Part shown: in pieces, positions 42,996 to 51,978 of the stretch | Numbering within the stretch: position 1 is the first letter of the stretch | Layout: each line of letters starts with the position of its first letter | Origin: Thalassotalea sp. HSM 43 | GTDB taxonomy: Bacteria > Pseudomonadota > Gammaproteobacteria > Enterobacterales > Alteromonadaceae | Assembly (NCBI RefSeq): GCF_004752005.1 | Contig: NZ_CP038493.1 | Location: 2,132,302-2,196,301, forward strand | Reading direction: 5' to 3' | Length of the DNA stretch: 64,000 nt | Notes under the pieces: model-generated | Told to the model about the DNA's origin: nothing | Seen by the model: the letters and a program-made list of their open reading frames with translations, nothing else | Databases searched by the model: none | Program-made: the position numbers and the translations under genes

Positions 42996-44267
42996 TTACA
43001 GATAATCGCGAGGGTCGGCAATGGTGCCGGCAATGGCGCTGGCTGCTACCGTGTAAGGAGAGCCTAAATAGACGTTTGAATCTGGTGAACCCATGCGACC
43101 TTTAAAATTTCGCGATGTTGATGAGATACAGTTCTCGCCATTGGCAATGGCTCCTGCACCCATACCGGCACAGGCGCCACAGCCGGTAGGTAGCATGATG
43201 GCGCCTGCTTCGGTAAGAATGGCCAAGGTGCCGTCTTTTGCCGCCATTTCAGTGGTTTTCACCGATGCTGGGGCAATCAATAATCGTGTACCTGGAGCAA
43301 CTTTATGGCCTTTTAAAACGTTTGCCGCCATATGTAAATCAGACAATTTTGCGCCGGTGCAAGCGCCAATATAAGCCTGATGAATTTGTACTTTTTCAAT
43401 ATCTGCGACAGGGTGAGTATTTTCCGGGCTATGGGGTGCAGCAACTTGCGGGGTCAGCTCTGTGGCATCAAAGTCATATACCGCTTGATATTGACAATCA
43501 GGGTCTGATTTCCAGTCTAGCTGTGTGTCATTTATGTCTTGTCCAGTATTGCGAATCCAATCTAAAGTGGTGCTATCTGCTTCGATAATGCCGGTTTTAC
43601 CACCTAATTCGGCGGACATATTGCACAACACCATGCGCTCATACATAGACATATTAGCAATGGTTGAACCGCCAAATTCAATCACTTTATAATTGTTGTT
43701 CATGCCCAATTTTTTACAAAGAAACAGCATAATATCTTTTGCGCTGCAACCTGTAGGCAACTCACCATCAAAATTTATGCGAATGGTTTGCGGTACTTTT
43801 ATCCAAATTTCACCTGTAGCGAGTGCGCCGGTCATTTCTGTCGCACCAATACCCACCATAAACGTGCCAAAGGCGCCACCGGTTGGCGAATGTGAATCAC
43901 CGCCAACTAAAAACATGCCCGGCTTTAAATGCCCTTGTTGTGGCAGCATGACATGACAGATACCTTGCATGTCATAAAAATGGGCAATCTGATTATCATT
44001 TGCCCAACGTCGGGTTAACGCGAGAATCTCAGCACTTTCTGGATCGGTAGCCGGGACAAAATGGTCGCTAACCAATACAACTTTGCTTGGATCAAAAACC
44101 TTGGCACCTAGCTCTTCAAGACGCGACTTTACCCGTCGCGGCCCCGATGAATCGTGCATCAGCACCATGTCGAGCTGACAGGTGACGATTTCACCTTCAG
44201 TTACTTGTGCTTTGCCACTGGCTTTGGCAATGATTTTTTGTGCCAGGGTTTGTCCTGGTGTGCTCAT
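42996..44267 (-). CDS. Aconitase-type hydratase large subunit (LeuC2/DmdA-like)
   Basis: 423 residues, the length of the LeuC2/HacA group. It has the three Cys that hold the [4Fe-4S] cluster: IGACTGAK and LPTGCGACAGMG. Also VLVSDHFVPATDPESAE, LVGGDSHSPTGGAFG and GRMGSPDSNVYLGSP near the end. With the small subunit it should hydrate/dehydrate a dicarboxylic acid double bond. No leuA or leuB is near, so leucine synthesis is unlikely. The adjoining lyase suggests an alkylmaleate such as dimethylmaleate as substrate. First gene of its operon, divergent from the enoyl-CoA hydratase at 44446. Confidence 0.87.
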   Translation of the reverse strand: MSTPGQTLAQKIIAKASGKAQVTEGEIVTCQLDMVLMHDSSGPRRVKSRLEELGAKVFDPSKVVLVSDHFVPATDPESAEILALTRRWANDNQIAHFYDMQGICHVMLPQQGHLKPGMFLVGGDSHSPTGGAFGTFMVGIGATEMTGALATGEIWIKVPQTIRINFDGELPTGCSAKDIMLFLCKKLGMNNNYKVIEFGGSTIANMSMYERMVLCNMSAELGGKTGIIEADSTTLDWIRNTGQDINDTQLDWKSDPDCQYQAVYDFDATELTPQVAAPHSPENTHPVADIEKVQIHQAYIGACTGAKLSDLHMAANVLKGHKVAPGTRLLIAPASVKTTEMAAKDGTLAILTEAGAIMLPTGCGACAGMGAGAIANGENCISSTSRNFKGRMGSPDSNVYLGSPYTVAASAIAGTIADPRDYL

Positions 44268-44445
44268 TTCACATCCTGAGTAATTTGACTTATGTTGGCA
44301 TAATTGCTGATTATCAATTGCTTAGGTCATCAACATATACTTCTTAAGCCTTGTGTGCTTAAATCAAAAATGCACTACCAACATATAAATGATATAACGG
44401 TATGACAAATACTGTACTCGCTTTCTTCAATAATTTTAATGATAA

Positions 44446-45228
44446 ATGTCAATGGTCAAACTAGAACTCACCCAGATAAATGGGCATCAGATTGCAAACA
44501 TCATCATTGATAGGGCTGATAAATATAACGCTCTAAGCCAAGCGATGTGGCAGCAACTGTACGATTACTGCCAACAGCTCGACAATGAAATCAAGCCGCG
44601 TGTGGTACTGATTAAAGCGGCCGGTGAAAAGGCTTTTTGTGCTGGTGCGGATATTAATGAATTAACCGATATCATTACTGATGAACAACGCATGCAGGAC
44701 AACAATGCGATTGTGCAGCAAGCGCAGATGGCACTGCAAACCCTATCAGCACCAACCATTGCCCTGATAAATGGCGTGTGTATGGGCGGCGGCATGGGCA
44801 TCGCCTTAGCCTGCGATTTCCGCATCGCGGCAGAGCATGCAAAATTTGCCATTACACCGTCCAAACTCGGTCTACTTTATTCCATTGAAGATACCCGCAG
44901 AGTCGTCAATACCTTGGGCATGGCACGAGCAAAAGAATTGCTTTATCTAGGCAAAACCATTAGCGCGCAAACCGCATTAGAGTGGGGCATGTTAACCGCA
45001 ATGGTTAGCGTTGATGATTTACTTGAAAGCGCCCAGCAGCTTGCCGAACAACTGACGCAAGTCAGCGGCTATTCAATCTCTGGTATGAAACAAACCATTG
45101 CCTTTGTTGCGGATGACCAACACCGCCAACAACAAATCAGGGCGCTATTTGATGGGGCGTTTTCTGGTGCTGATTTTGAAGAAGGTGCACAAGCCTTTTT
45201 ACAAAAACGTGCAGCTAAATTTCGTTAA
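44446..45228 (+). CDS. Enoyl-CoA hydratase/isomerase family protein
   Basis: 260 residues, crotonase fold. Oxyanion-hole motifs: EKAFCAGADINEL and NGVCMGGGMGIALACDFRIA. The two Glu of classic hydratases are absent: GGGCE is here GGGMG, and the PE motif of the second Glu is TPSKLGL. So it may be an isomerase, decarboxylase, hydrolase or ring-opening enzyme. ATG 44446 or ATG 44452 could be the start. It is followed by a thioesterase gene after 23 bases. Confidence 0.85.
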   Translation: MSMVKLELTQINGHQIANIIIDRADKYNALSQAMWQQLYDYCQQLDNEIKPRVVLIKAAGEKAFCAGADINELTDIITDEQRMQDNNAIVQQAQMALQTLSAPTIALINGVCMGGGMGIALACDFRIAAEHAKFAITPSKLGLLYSIEDTRRVVNTLGMARAKELLYLGKTISAQTALEWGMLTAMVSVDDLLESAQQLAEQLTQVSGYSISGMKQTIAFVADDQHRQQQIRALFDGAFSGADFEEGAQAFLQKRAAKFR

Positions 45229-45251
45229 TATCGGGTTATAAGAGTTCGATT

Positions 45252-45686
45252 ATGTCTACTATGTTGTCGCTAAAGCCCACCGATTTTCAGCAGCGTTTCG
45301 TGGTTGCCGGGCACGGCGATGGGTTCTCTGATCATATCGGACCTTTTTATCAATACGTAGCTGATGACGCGGCAGATAATATCCGTGCCTTGCCCATTGA
45401 TGGTCGTCATCTAAATCCTGAAGGCGTGGTTCATGGTGGGGTTATTTTAAGCTTTATGGACTATGTCATTTATCGCGCTATCGGTGATGTGGTTGGTCAC
45501 GATCTCAAATTTGCGACAATTAATCTTAACAGCAATTTTCTCGCCGCGGCTAAAGCCGGTGATATTCTCTATGGCCAAGGCAGGATTGTGCGACAAACTA
45601 AATCGGTAATATTCGCAGAGGGCAGCATTGTCAGCAACCGAGAGGTGATGACGGCCTCGGGAATCTGGAAAATCATATCGGTATAG
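45252..45686 (+). CDS. PaaI-type hotdog thioesterase
   Basis: 144 residues. Hotdog fold with HLNPEGVVHGGVILSFMDYV, the helix motif with the HGG signature, followed by TINLNSNFLAAAKAGDILYG. It probably hydrolyses a CoA thioester, freeing CoA from dead-end intermediates. It forms a pair with the crotonase gene. The 144 bases after it hold nothing I recognise. Confidence 0.85.
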   Translation: MSTMLSLKPTDFQQRFVVAGHGDGFSDHIGPFYQYVADDAADNIRALPIDGRHLNPEGVVHGGVILSFMDYVIYRAIGDVVGHDLKFATINLNSNFLAAAKAGDILYGQGRIVRQTKSVIFAEGSIVSNREVMTASGIWKIISV

Positions 45687-45830
45687 AGGCTGGCTATTTG
45701 AGCTCAATTGCCAAACGTCAAAAAGGCCTAAATCGTCTAGCTTTTCAACTGTTTTTCATATTAGGGTTTGCTAGATTAAAGCAAGCCCTTTTTATTTTTC
45801 CGTATCACAACAATGAAAGAGACAAGGTAG

Positions 45831-46139
45831 ATGAGCGCCTATTTGATTATCCATGCCAAGGTCACTGATTGGCCGACATTTTCTCAATATACTCAGCTGG
45901 TTCCTGAATTAGTTCGTCAATTTGGTGGCGAATATCTGGTTATGGATAGTAACGCAGACTTATTAGAGAAGGCCGGTTTTATGGCGCTTGAAGCGAGTGA
46001 GTTAGGTTCGATTGTGGTATCAAAATGGCCTGATGTAGATGCCGCAAAAACGTTTTGGCACAGTGCGCAATATCAGCAGGCAAAACAACTACGTCAGGGC
46101 TGTGGCGAATTTAACGTCATCCTAACAAACGGTCTTTAA
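45831..46139 (+). CDS. DUF1330-family protein
   Basis: 102 residues, dimeric alpha/beta-barrel type. The pattern AYLIIHAKVTDWPTFSQY, GGEYLV and the C-terminal helix block VSKWPDVDAAKTFWHSAQYQ is usual for DUF1330. The function of the family is unknown. It leads a three-gene unit with the nitrilase homologue (25 bases downstream) and an aldehyde dehydrogenase. Confidence 0.8.
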   Translation: MSAYLIIHAKVTDWPTFSQYTQLVPELVRQFGGEYLVMDSNADLLEKAGFMALEASELGSIVVSKWPDVDAAKTFWHSAQYQQAKQLRQGCGEFNVILTNGL

Positions 46140-46164
46140 CAAAGGATTTTGGAGTAACTTAATC

Positions 46165-47208
46165 ATGACGAATGCGTATACGGCACTGGCACTGCAAACT
46201 CGATGCTACGCCATTAATAAACTTAACCCTGATGATGCACGACAACAGATGCATAGCAACATTGAGCGGGTTGGTAAACATGTGCGTGGTAGCAAGGGTT
46301 TTATTGGTCCCGACGTTAAATTGGTGGTGTTGCCAGAATACTTTATGACCGGTTTTCCTATGGGAGAAAGCATTGCCCAATGGCAGCAAAAGGGTGCCAT
46401 CGCCATCAATGGCGCCGAATATGACATGCTGGGCAACATTGCCAGCGACAACCAAGTCTATTTGAGCGGCAATGCCTATGAAGTCGATCCCCATTTTGCG
46501 GATTTGTACTTTCAAACCTCGTTTATTATCACCCCCAATGGCGACTGCGCTCTGCGTTATCGTCGTTTGGTGTCGATGTTCGCACCTACGCCTCATGATG
46601 TGCTTGATAAGTATTTGGATATTTATGGCTATCAAGGTTTGTATCCGGTATTGGAAAGCCCATTAGGTCGATTGGCGGCGGTTGCGTCGGAAGAAATCCT
46701 TTATCCTGAAATTGCCCGTTGTTTGGCAATGCATGGTGCAGAAGTGCTGCTGCACAGCTCGTCGGAAATAGGTGCTAATGAACTGACTCCAAAAGACATC
46801 GCCAAACGCGCGCGAGCAATTGAAAATTTAGCCTATGTGGTATCCAGTAATTCCGCGGGTATCGAGGGTATCGATTTTCCCGCTGAGTCCACCGATGGTT
46901 TATCAAAAATTGTTGATTTTAAAGGTCGAGTTTTGGCTGAGGCAGGATTTGGTGAGTCAATGGTTGCAAATGCCGAAATCAATATAGACGCTCTGCGACG
47001 TTATCGACAAAAACCAGCAATGGCCAATGTACTGGCACGCCAGCGCAATGAGTTGTTCGCGCCTATGTACAACAACTCTGTCTACCCAGCCAATAGCATG
47101 CTCGATGATCAGCAACAAACCAAATCGGTCGATCGCAGTCATTTTATACAAACCTTACAATCAACCATCGCACAATTGAAAAATAACGATGTGATCAAGG
47201 GCGAATAA
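46165..47208 (+). CDS. Nitrilase-superfamily protein lacking the catalytic Cys
   Basis: 347 residues. The fold is clear: VVLPEYFMTGFP has the Glu, and LYPEIARCLAMHGAEVLLHSS aligns with the usual nucleophile region. The Cys position is Ser (AVASEEILYPE) and the catalytic Lys position is Arg (YRRLVSMF). So it cannot work by the normal thiol mechanism. It may be a scaffold, a binding protein or an enzyme with changed chemistry. It starts after GGAG, and its stop is one base before the start of the aldehyde dehydrogenase gene. Confidence 0.82.
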   Translation: MTNAYTALALQTRCYAINKLNPDDARQQMHSNIERVGKHVRGSKGFIGPDVKLVVLPEYFMTGFPMGESIAQWQQKGAIAINGAEYDMLGNIASDNQVYLSGNAYEVDPHFADLYFQTSFIITPNGDCALRYRRLVSMFAPTPHDVLDKYLDIYGYQGLYPVLESPLGRLAAVASEEILYPEIARCLAMHGAEVLLHSSSEIGANELTPKDIAKRARAIENLAYVVSSNSAGIEGIDFPAESTDGLSKIVDFKGRVLAEAGFGESMVANAEINIDALRRYRQKPAMANVLARQRNELFAPMYNNSVYPANSMLDDQQQTKSVDRSHFIQTLQSTIAQLKNNDVIKGE

Positions 47209-47209
47209 C

Positions 47210-48616
47210 ATGACGCTGCTTTCTATTCGCAACCCAAGAACCGGACAGCTGGATTTTCAACTGCACTGCATGGACGCTGCGCAAGTCGCCGACGTTGCAG
47301 CAACCCTAAAACAACAGCAGTCGCGCTGGTTTACTATCGGTCTTGATAAACGTATTGCCGAGCTGCGCATGTTTGCCGAGGCTCTGGCACAGCAAAAACA
47401 GGCGATCATTACTGAGCTTTGCCAAGATACCGGTCGTTATCAAGAGTCGGTTCTAGAATTAGATGTCACCATCAGTGCTATTGAAAGGTGGTGTCAACAA
47501 GCGCCTCAGTTGTTGAATATAAACGCCACTACAGCCGGGCAAATTCCATTTTTACAGATATCCCAAGGCTATTTACCCTATCCATTGGTTGGCGTGATTA
47601 GCCCTTGGAACTTTCCGTTATTACTGTCTTTGGTTGATGCCATTCCCGCCTTGTTAGCTGGCAGTGCGGTTATATTAAAACCAAGCGAAGTGACGTCGCG
47701 ATTCAGTCAACCGTTAGCCAAGGCATTGCAACAATGTCAGCAGCTAAGCCAAGTGTTTCGCATTGTCACCGGCGATGGCAAAACTGGCGCAGCAGTGTGC
47801 GATGTCGCCGACACCATTTGCTTTACGGGCAGTGTCAAAACCGGGCGCTTGGTCGCCGAGCACTGCGCCAAACGTTTTATTCCGGCGTTTCTCGAACTTG
47901 GCGGCAAAGACCCTGCGATTGTCTGCGATGATGCCAATATTGAAACCGCCGCAAAAGCGATTTGTTGGGGCTCTATGGTCAATGCCGGGCAAAGCTGTAT
48001 GTCGATTGAGCGAGCTTATGTGCATGCGGATATATATGATGCCTTTGTGCAGCGACTATCGCAGTTAACCGCTGGTTTGCAACATAATTACCCAGATATC
48101 AAGCAAGGTCAGATAGGTCCGATTATCGCCGCAAGTCAGGTTGAATTGGTTAAGCATCAACTATCTGATGCTATCGCCAAAGGTGCCAACTGCATTACCG
48201 GCGGCGAAGTGGTAAACCTCGGTGGCGGTGATTATTGTCAGCCAACGATTTTGACCAATGTGACCATGGACATGGACATTCTCACTAAGGAGACTTTTGC
48301 CGCGACATTAGCGGTGGTGAAAGTTGCTAGTAATGATCAGGCAATAGCCCTAGCCAATGACTCTGATTATGGTTTATCTGCGGCGGTGTTTTCACAAGAT
48401 AGCGCGAAAGCCCAGGCAATTGCTGAGCAATTACAGGCTGGTGCGATAAGCATTAATGACGCTTCTTTAACGGCGTTGGTACATGAAGCAGAGAAACAAT
48501 CGTTTAAACTGTCAGGGCTTGGTGGTTCGCGCATGGGGGCGGAATCGATTCGCCGCTTTATACGCAAGAAAGCCTACATTGAAAACACTGGTGTGGCATC
48601 GCCTTGGTGGTTTTAA
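47210..48616 (+). CDS. Aldehyde dehydrogenase
   Basis: 468 residues. Motifs: VGVISPWNFPLLLS, CFTGSVKTGRLVAEH, LELGGKDPAIV with the catalytic Glu and NAGQSCMSIERAYV with the catalytic Cys. The length and start of the fold suggest the coniferyl-aldehyde/long-chain type. It oxidises an aldehyde to the acid with NAD(P). One base after the nitrilase homologue, so likely translationally coupled. The tail includes an extra AMP-free C-terminus ending TPWWF-like (SPWWF). Confidence 0.88.
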   Translation: MTLLSIRNPRTGQLDFQLHCMDAAQVADVAATLKQQQSRWFTIGLDKRIAELRMFAEALAQQKQAIITELCQDTGRYQESVLELDVTISAIERWCQQAPQLLNINATTAGQIPFLQISQGYLPYPLVGVISPWNFPLLLSLVDAIPALLAGSAVILKPSEVTSRFSQPLAKALQQCQQLSQVFRIVTGDGKTGAAVCDVADTICFTGSVKTGRLVAEHCAKRFIPAFLELGGKDPAIVCDDANIETAAKAICWGSMVNAGQSCMSIERAYVHADIYDAFVQRLSQLTAGLQHNYPDIKQGQIGPIIAASQVELVKHQLSDAIAKGANCITGGEVVNLGGGDYCQPTILTNVTMDMDILTKETFAATLAVVKVASNDQAIALANDSDYGLSAAVFSQDSAKAQAIAEQLQAGAISINDASLTALVHEAEKQSFKLSGLGGSRMGAESIRRFIRKKAYIENTGVASPWWF

Positions 48617-48666
48617 GCGGTTATTACATCGCCACTAGTTGTTAAATACTGCCCTAGCAGCCGTGG

Positions 48667-50058
48667 TTAGGTTAAGGTCTGTTTAACTTTATCCACTGCG
48701 TGCATGGCAGATACCAATGCCGCTTCCATGCCCGGCAATTCTGGTTGGGTATGCTCACCAGCAAAATGCACATTGCCTTCACTGTGCCCTAAAGTAGCGC
48801 GCAGGTTATGCACTTGACCGGCTTTAAAATAGGCATAGGCACCACCTTGCAGTGGGTTATTCGCCCATGAATGACGTGCTAAATACTGCAACTTGCCTTG
48901 ACTAGCGGGTCTGATCATCGCCATTTCAGCGAGTATTAATTTAGCGCATTGCGACTCATCCAATTGATCGATTGCCAGTGCATTTTTGCCATTTATCCAA
49001 CATAGCAAGTTAACGATTTGGCCTTTGTTGTCCTTAAGCGCAAATACGCGTTCCACTAAACTGTTGCTCCAATGGCTGGCCGGCAGTCCGTCATCTAGCC
49101 AAAATGGTTGGCTTGGTTTTAGCAAAACTTGGCTGATTGGTGTGTAATTTAGGGTATCAATGGCGTGACGCTTTTGCTTGGATATTGTCGAGTTAATCGC
49201 TATGTTTCGCAGCGCGGCAAATGGCACGGTAACAATCAGTTGCTGACAACTAAATTGATTACCGTTGTTGCATTTGATCCGATATCCGTTTGCTTGGCTA
49301 TCTATCTCAGTGATCTGTTGCTCGGTTAATGCCGGTGTCTTCAGCGCTTTGTTCATCGCTTGTGGCAAAGTTTGGTTGCCACCTTTGACCAGTGAAAACC
49401 CCGGAGCGCTGAGTTTGCGGCTTTGTTGATTGCGCACCAATTGCAGCGTTGAATGTTCGGCAATGCTTAACCCATTAAAGTTGTGCTCAATCAGTTGTAT
49501 CGCTTGCTTTGATGCGCCATGTTGTTGCAAATATTGGCGCAATGGGATGTCGTATTTAGCGTTATCAACATGGCTCCAATTAGCCAAATCAAGTGCCGGA
49601 TGTTGCTCAAGGTAGTGACTCAGTAATCTGCCTGGATGCAAATTCTTTTCTGACGCATGAAGTTTATTGCGGTTATGCGATGGCCATTGATCGACACTGA
49701 GAAGCTGCTTATCAATGATCAGTGCCTGGCCACGCTCAAATTGCATTGGTGGTTGTAATGTCAAACCGAGTTGATCGATTAAATAACGAGTGTAGCCATA
49801 ACCAGTGCCTATTTGTAGGCCGCCAACTTCGGGCTTACCAGGTAAATGCGATAAGGTCTTTATACGGCCACCAACATCTTTTGCCGCTTCCAGTAGCAAG
49901 TAATCGATGCCTGCTTGTTGGCATTGTAGCGCGGCATTTAGACCTGACAGTCCAGCACCGATGATAATCACAGGATAATGAGGATTGTTTGCATACAAGG
50001 GCAAATGATAGCTTGCAGCTAAAGCGGCGATACCTTTTATAAATTGTCGTCTTTGCAT
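48667..50058 (-). CDS. Tat-exported FAD-dependent amine oxidase-like protein
   Basis: 463 residues. The N-terminus MQRRQFIKGIAALAAS is a Tat signal (RRxFIK). Then PVIIIGAGLSGLNAALQC for FAD, VGGRIKTL, and a C-terminal GEHTQPELPGMEAALVSA that closes the FAD site. This is the flavin monoamine oxidase group, oxidising amines or other CH-NH bonds (or acting as a desaturase) outside the cytoplasm. Reads toward the ALDH end. An aldehyde from its reaction would suit the neighbouring ALDH. Confidence 0.87.
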   Translation of the reverse strand: MQRRQFIKGIAALAASYHLPLYANNPHYPVIIIGAGLSGLNAALQCQQAGIDYLLLEAAKDVGGRIKTLSHLPGKPEVGGLQIGTGYGYTRYLIDQLGLTLQPPMQFERGQALIIDKQLLSVDQWPSHNRNKLHASEKNLHPGRLLSHYLEQHPALDLANWSHVDNAKYDIPLRQYLQQHGASKQAIQLIEHNFNGLSIAEHSTLQLVRNQQSRKLSAPGFSLVKGGNQTLPQAMNKALKTPALTEQQITEIDSQANGYRIKCNNGNQFSCQQLIVTVPFAALRNIAINSTISKQKRHAIDTLNYTPISQVLLKPSQPFWLDDGLPASHWSNSLVERVFALKDNKGQIVNLLCWINGKNALAIDQLDESQCAKLILAEMAMIRPASQGKLQYLARHSWANNPLQGGAYAYFKAGQVHNLRATLGHSEGNVHFAGEHTQPELPGMEAALVSAMHAVDKVKQTLT

Positions 50059-50085
50059 AACGCAGCGCCTCGTTATTGTTATCGA

Positions 50086-50112
50086 TAAAAAAGGCTTCCT
50101 GAGAAGCCTTTG
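50086..50112 (-). terminator. Terminator of the MFS gene
   Basis: On the minus strand AAGGCTTC-tcag-GAAGCCTTTTTTA: an 8-bp stem then a T run, just past the MFS stop at 50119. It separates that gene from the oxidase. Confidence 0.88.
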
Positions 50113-50118
50113 TGTTGA

Positions 50119-51369
50119 TTAATCGACGTGTTTCTTTATAAAGCCAATTAGGCCGAGCGATATCACCACCAATACGATGAATACCATAAAGGCATTTTGA
50201 TAGCTGCCATACATATCGAAGAATTTACCGGTCAAAAAGATACCTAAGCCACCGCCTAATGCGTCCAATACGGTGATCGTGCCTAACAGCTTACCTGATG
50301 CTTTTAGACCAAAGTTATTTACCGCATTGAGTTGCAATAAGGTGTAGAACCCACCCCATGCAAAACCGATAATGGCAACCGTCCACAATACCGTGTCTTT
50401 ACCAGCAAAATACAACGCTATTAGCCCAAGTAGCATCAAACCTAAATTGCCATACAGAACCCGTTTGCCTTTGACTTTATCGGCAATTAACCCAAATAAA
50501 AACTTACCTATCAGAGCCGGCGTAAATAGCATGGCTAGACCAGCCGCCGCCGACTGAATTTCAAAACCGAGATCTTGTAAGTGCAATACTAAGTTTGCTT
50601 GCAGGCCGAGTAAGGTATAAAAGGTGAACATAGCGATCAGCGCTATCGCCCAAAATGATTTGGTTTTAATGGCGTCTATGTATTCCATACCTTGACTAGA
50701 AACATCAGCATCCGAGCTGTCTTTGAGTGTTTCGTAGCCCATCGGTTTTTTATTGCAGTCTGCTGGACGGTTTTTAACAAGAAATAAAGCGATTAAAAAT
50801 AATACCGCCGGTATCGCCGAAGCCATTTGAAAGGCGTCGCGCCACGACATACCTTCGCTGATCCAACTGCCAAATAATGGCGCCAGTATCGCCCCGCCAA
50901 GAGAGGTACCCATAACCGCAATGCCAATTGCCGTACCGCGCATGGTAACAAACCAATTCGACACTAAGATCACTGCGACGTTTAACCCGCAAGCAACCAG
51001 CACCACGGCGAACGCAGCGTGGATGTAATACATGTGACTGATGTCGGTGATCATGCCGTAAGCATAATAAGATGCGCCGAGCACCACGGCACCGAACATC
51101 ATCAACACTTTAACGCCTATGCGATCAATGAGAATACCGATAAAAGGGGCTAATAAACCGGTTAATGCTAAGGTGATTAAGCCACGCATTTTTAAATCGC
51201 CTCGGCTCCAATCAGAAAACTCGGCTAGCATTGCACTGTCAAATGCCGTCAAGCCGGTTAACACCATGCCATTGGAAATTAATAAGCAACACATGGCGAT
51301 GATTACCATGGTCCAGTGCAGTACTTTACTGCCTGAATTAGGCTCTATGATTGCGGTTTGAGATTGCAT
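50119..51369 (-). CDS. MFS transporter, OFA-like
   Basis: 416 residues, about 12 membrane helices. First loop motif GILIDRIGVKVLMM, matched later by GLIADKVKGKRVLYG. The layout is that of oxalate/formate antiporter-family and monocarboxylate carriers, so a carboxylic acid is a reasonable substrate. It follows the YCII gene after 52 bases on the same strand and ends at a terminator. Confidence 0.85.
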   Translation of the reverse strand: MQSQTAIIEPNSGSKVLHWTMVIIAMCCLLISNGMVLTGLTAFDSAMLAEFSDWSRGDLKMRGLITLALTGLLAPFIGILIDRIGVKVLMMFGAVVLGASYYAYGMITDISHMYYIHAAFAVVLVACGLNVAVILVSNWFVTMRGTAIGIAVMGTSLGGAILAPLFGSWISEGMSWRDAFQMASAIPAVLFLIALFLVKNRPADCNKKPMGYETLKDSSDADVSSQGMEYIDAIKTKSFWAIALIAMFTFYTLLGLQANLVLHLQDLGFEIQSAAAGLAMLFTPALIGKFLFGLIADKVKGKRVLYGNLGLMLLGLIALYFAGKDTVLWTVAIIGFAWGGFYTLLQLNAVNNFGLKASGKLLGTITVLDALGGGLGIFLTGKFFDMYGSYQNAFMVFIVLVVISLGLIGFIKKHVD

Positions 51370-51421
51370 AGTGATTCCTACTTCTATTCTGTGTTGTCGC
51401 AGCGTTTATTGTTCATTGTAT

Positions 51422-51742
51422 TTAGCTGCTGCCAGGCCAGTTTTTACCGCCAACCCATGTACCAGCGTACGCTTTATACTCTTGGTGAGTCACTGACTGC
51501 CAAATTTGCGCTTGATAGTATGGATCGCTAATAAACACTTGCCATGCACTGTCGAGTGAATCGGCTTCTAAAATATAAAAAGAGCCTTGATAATCTTGGC
51601 TATCGTTATGCAATAACGGACCTGCCACTCGAATGATGTCCATATGTTGTTCAACCCATTTTAAATGCGCTGTAAGCTTTTGCTGTCTTTGTTGTTGGCT
51701 ATGTTGATTGTTTTTATCTCGACAAATAAAGCTGACTAACAT
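51422..51742 (-). CDS. YCII-domain protein
   Basis: 106 residues, alpha/beta-barrel type. Typical order: SFICRDKNNQ, HLKWVEQHMDIIRVAGPLL, GSFYILEADSLDSAWQVFISDPYYQAQ. The conserved His and DPY are present. Family members include dechlorinases and muconolactone isomerase-like proteins; the function is unknown here. Divergent from the membrane-protein gene at 51979; the 236-base gap has two FNR-type sites. Confidence 0.82.
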   Translation of the reverse strand: MLVSFICRDKNNQHSQQQRQQKLTAHLKWVEQHMDIIRVAGPLLHNDSQDYQGSFYILEADSLDSAWQVFISDPYYQAQIWQSVTHQEYKAYAGTWVGGKNWPGSS

Positions 51743-51838
51743 GCAAAAATTCTTTAAGTTGTTACAACTGGTTGAAATTCAGACTAGCAAAAATTGCTTA
51801 ATTGTTAACGGCTTATTTTGTTAAATTGTTTGAAGGAT

Positions 51839-51852
51839 TTGATAAATATCAA
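51839..51852 (-). promoter_or_regulatory. Perfect FNR box (YCII-MFS promoter)
   Basis: TTGAT-AAAT-ATCAA, an exact match to TTGAT-N4-ATCAA, in the divergent gap between 51742 and 51979. Being a palindrome it has no fixed strand. It is 97 bases from the YCII start and 127 from the membrane-protein start. Confidence 0.65.
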
Positions 51853-51897
51853 AGTGTACGGGTTAGATTGTCGATTTATCAGTTTGATAATGGCAAT

Positions 51898-51911
51898 TTG
51901 ACATTTGTTAA
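51898..51911 (+). promoter_or_regulatory. FNR-like operator before the membrane-protein gene
   Basis: TTGAC-ATTT-GTTAA, 68 bases before the start at 51979. The -10 region at 51934-51944 is weak (TAACGT/TAATAG), but the spacing is what an activator at -41 would need. The left half TTGAC recurs in sites before 53005, 54155 and (as GTCAA) before 56627. Confidence 0.5.
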
Positions 51912-51978
51912 TGTGTGCAATTTTAACTGCCCCTAACGTAATAGAAAAATAACTTTAAACACGAGTTAAGAGGCAAGA

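Noticed and set aside
42440-44267. Reading the aconitase-type pair as leucine-biosynthesis leuCD
   Set aside because: No leuA or leuB nearby, subunits are of the shorter LeuC2/LeuD2 type, the substrate loop differs, and the next gene is a PEP-mutase-family lyase.
44439-44453. FNR-like ATGAT-AAAT-GTCAA
   Set aside because: It overlaps the start codon of the crotonase gene, so it cannot act as an activator site at a usual position; likely chance.
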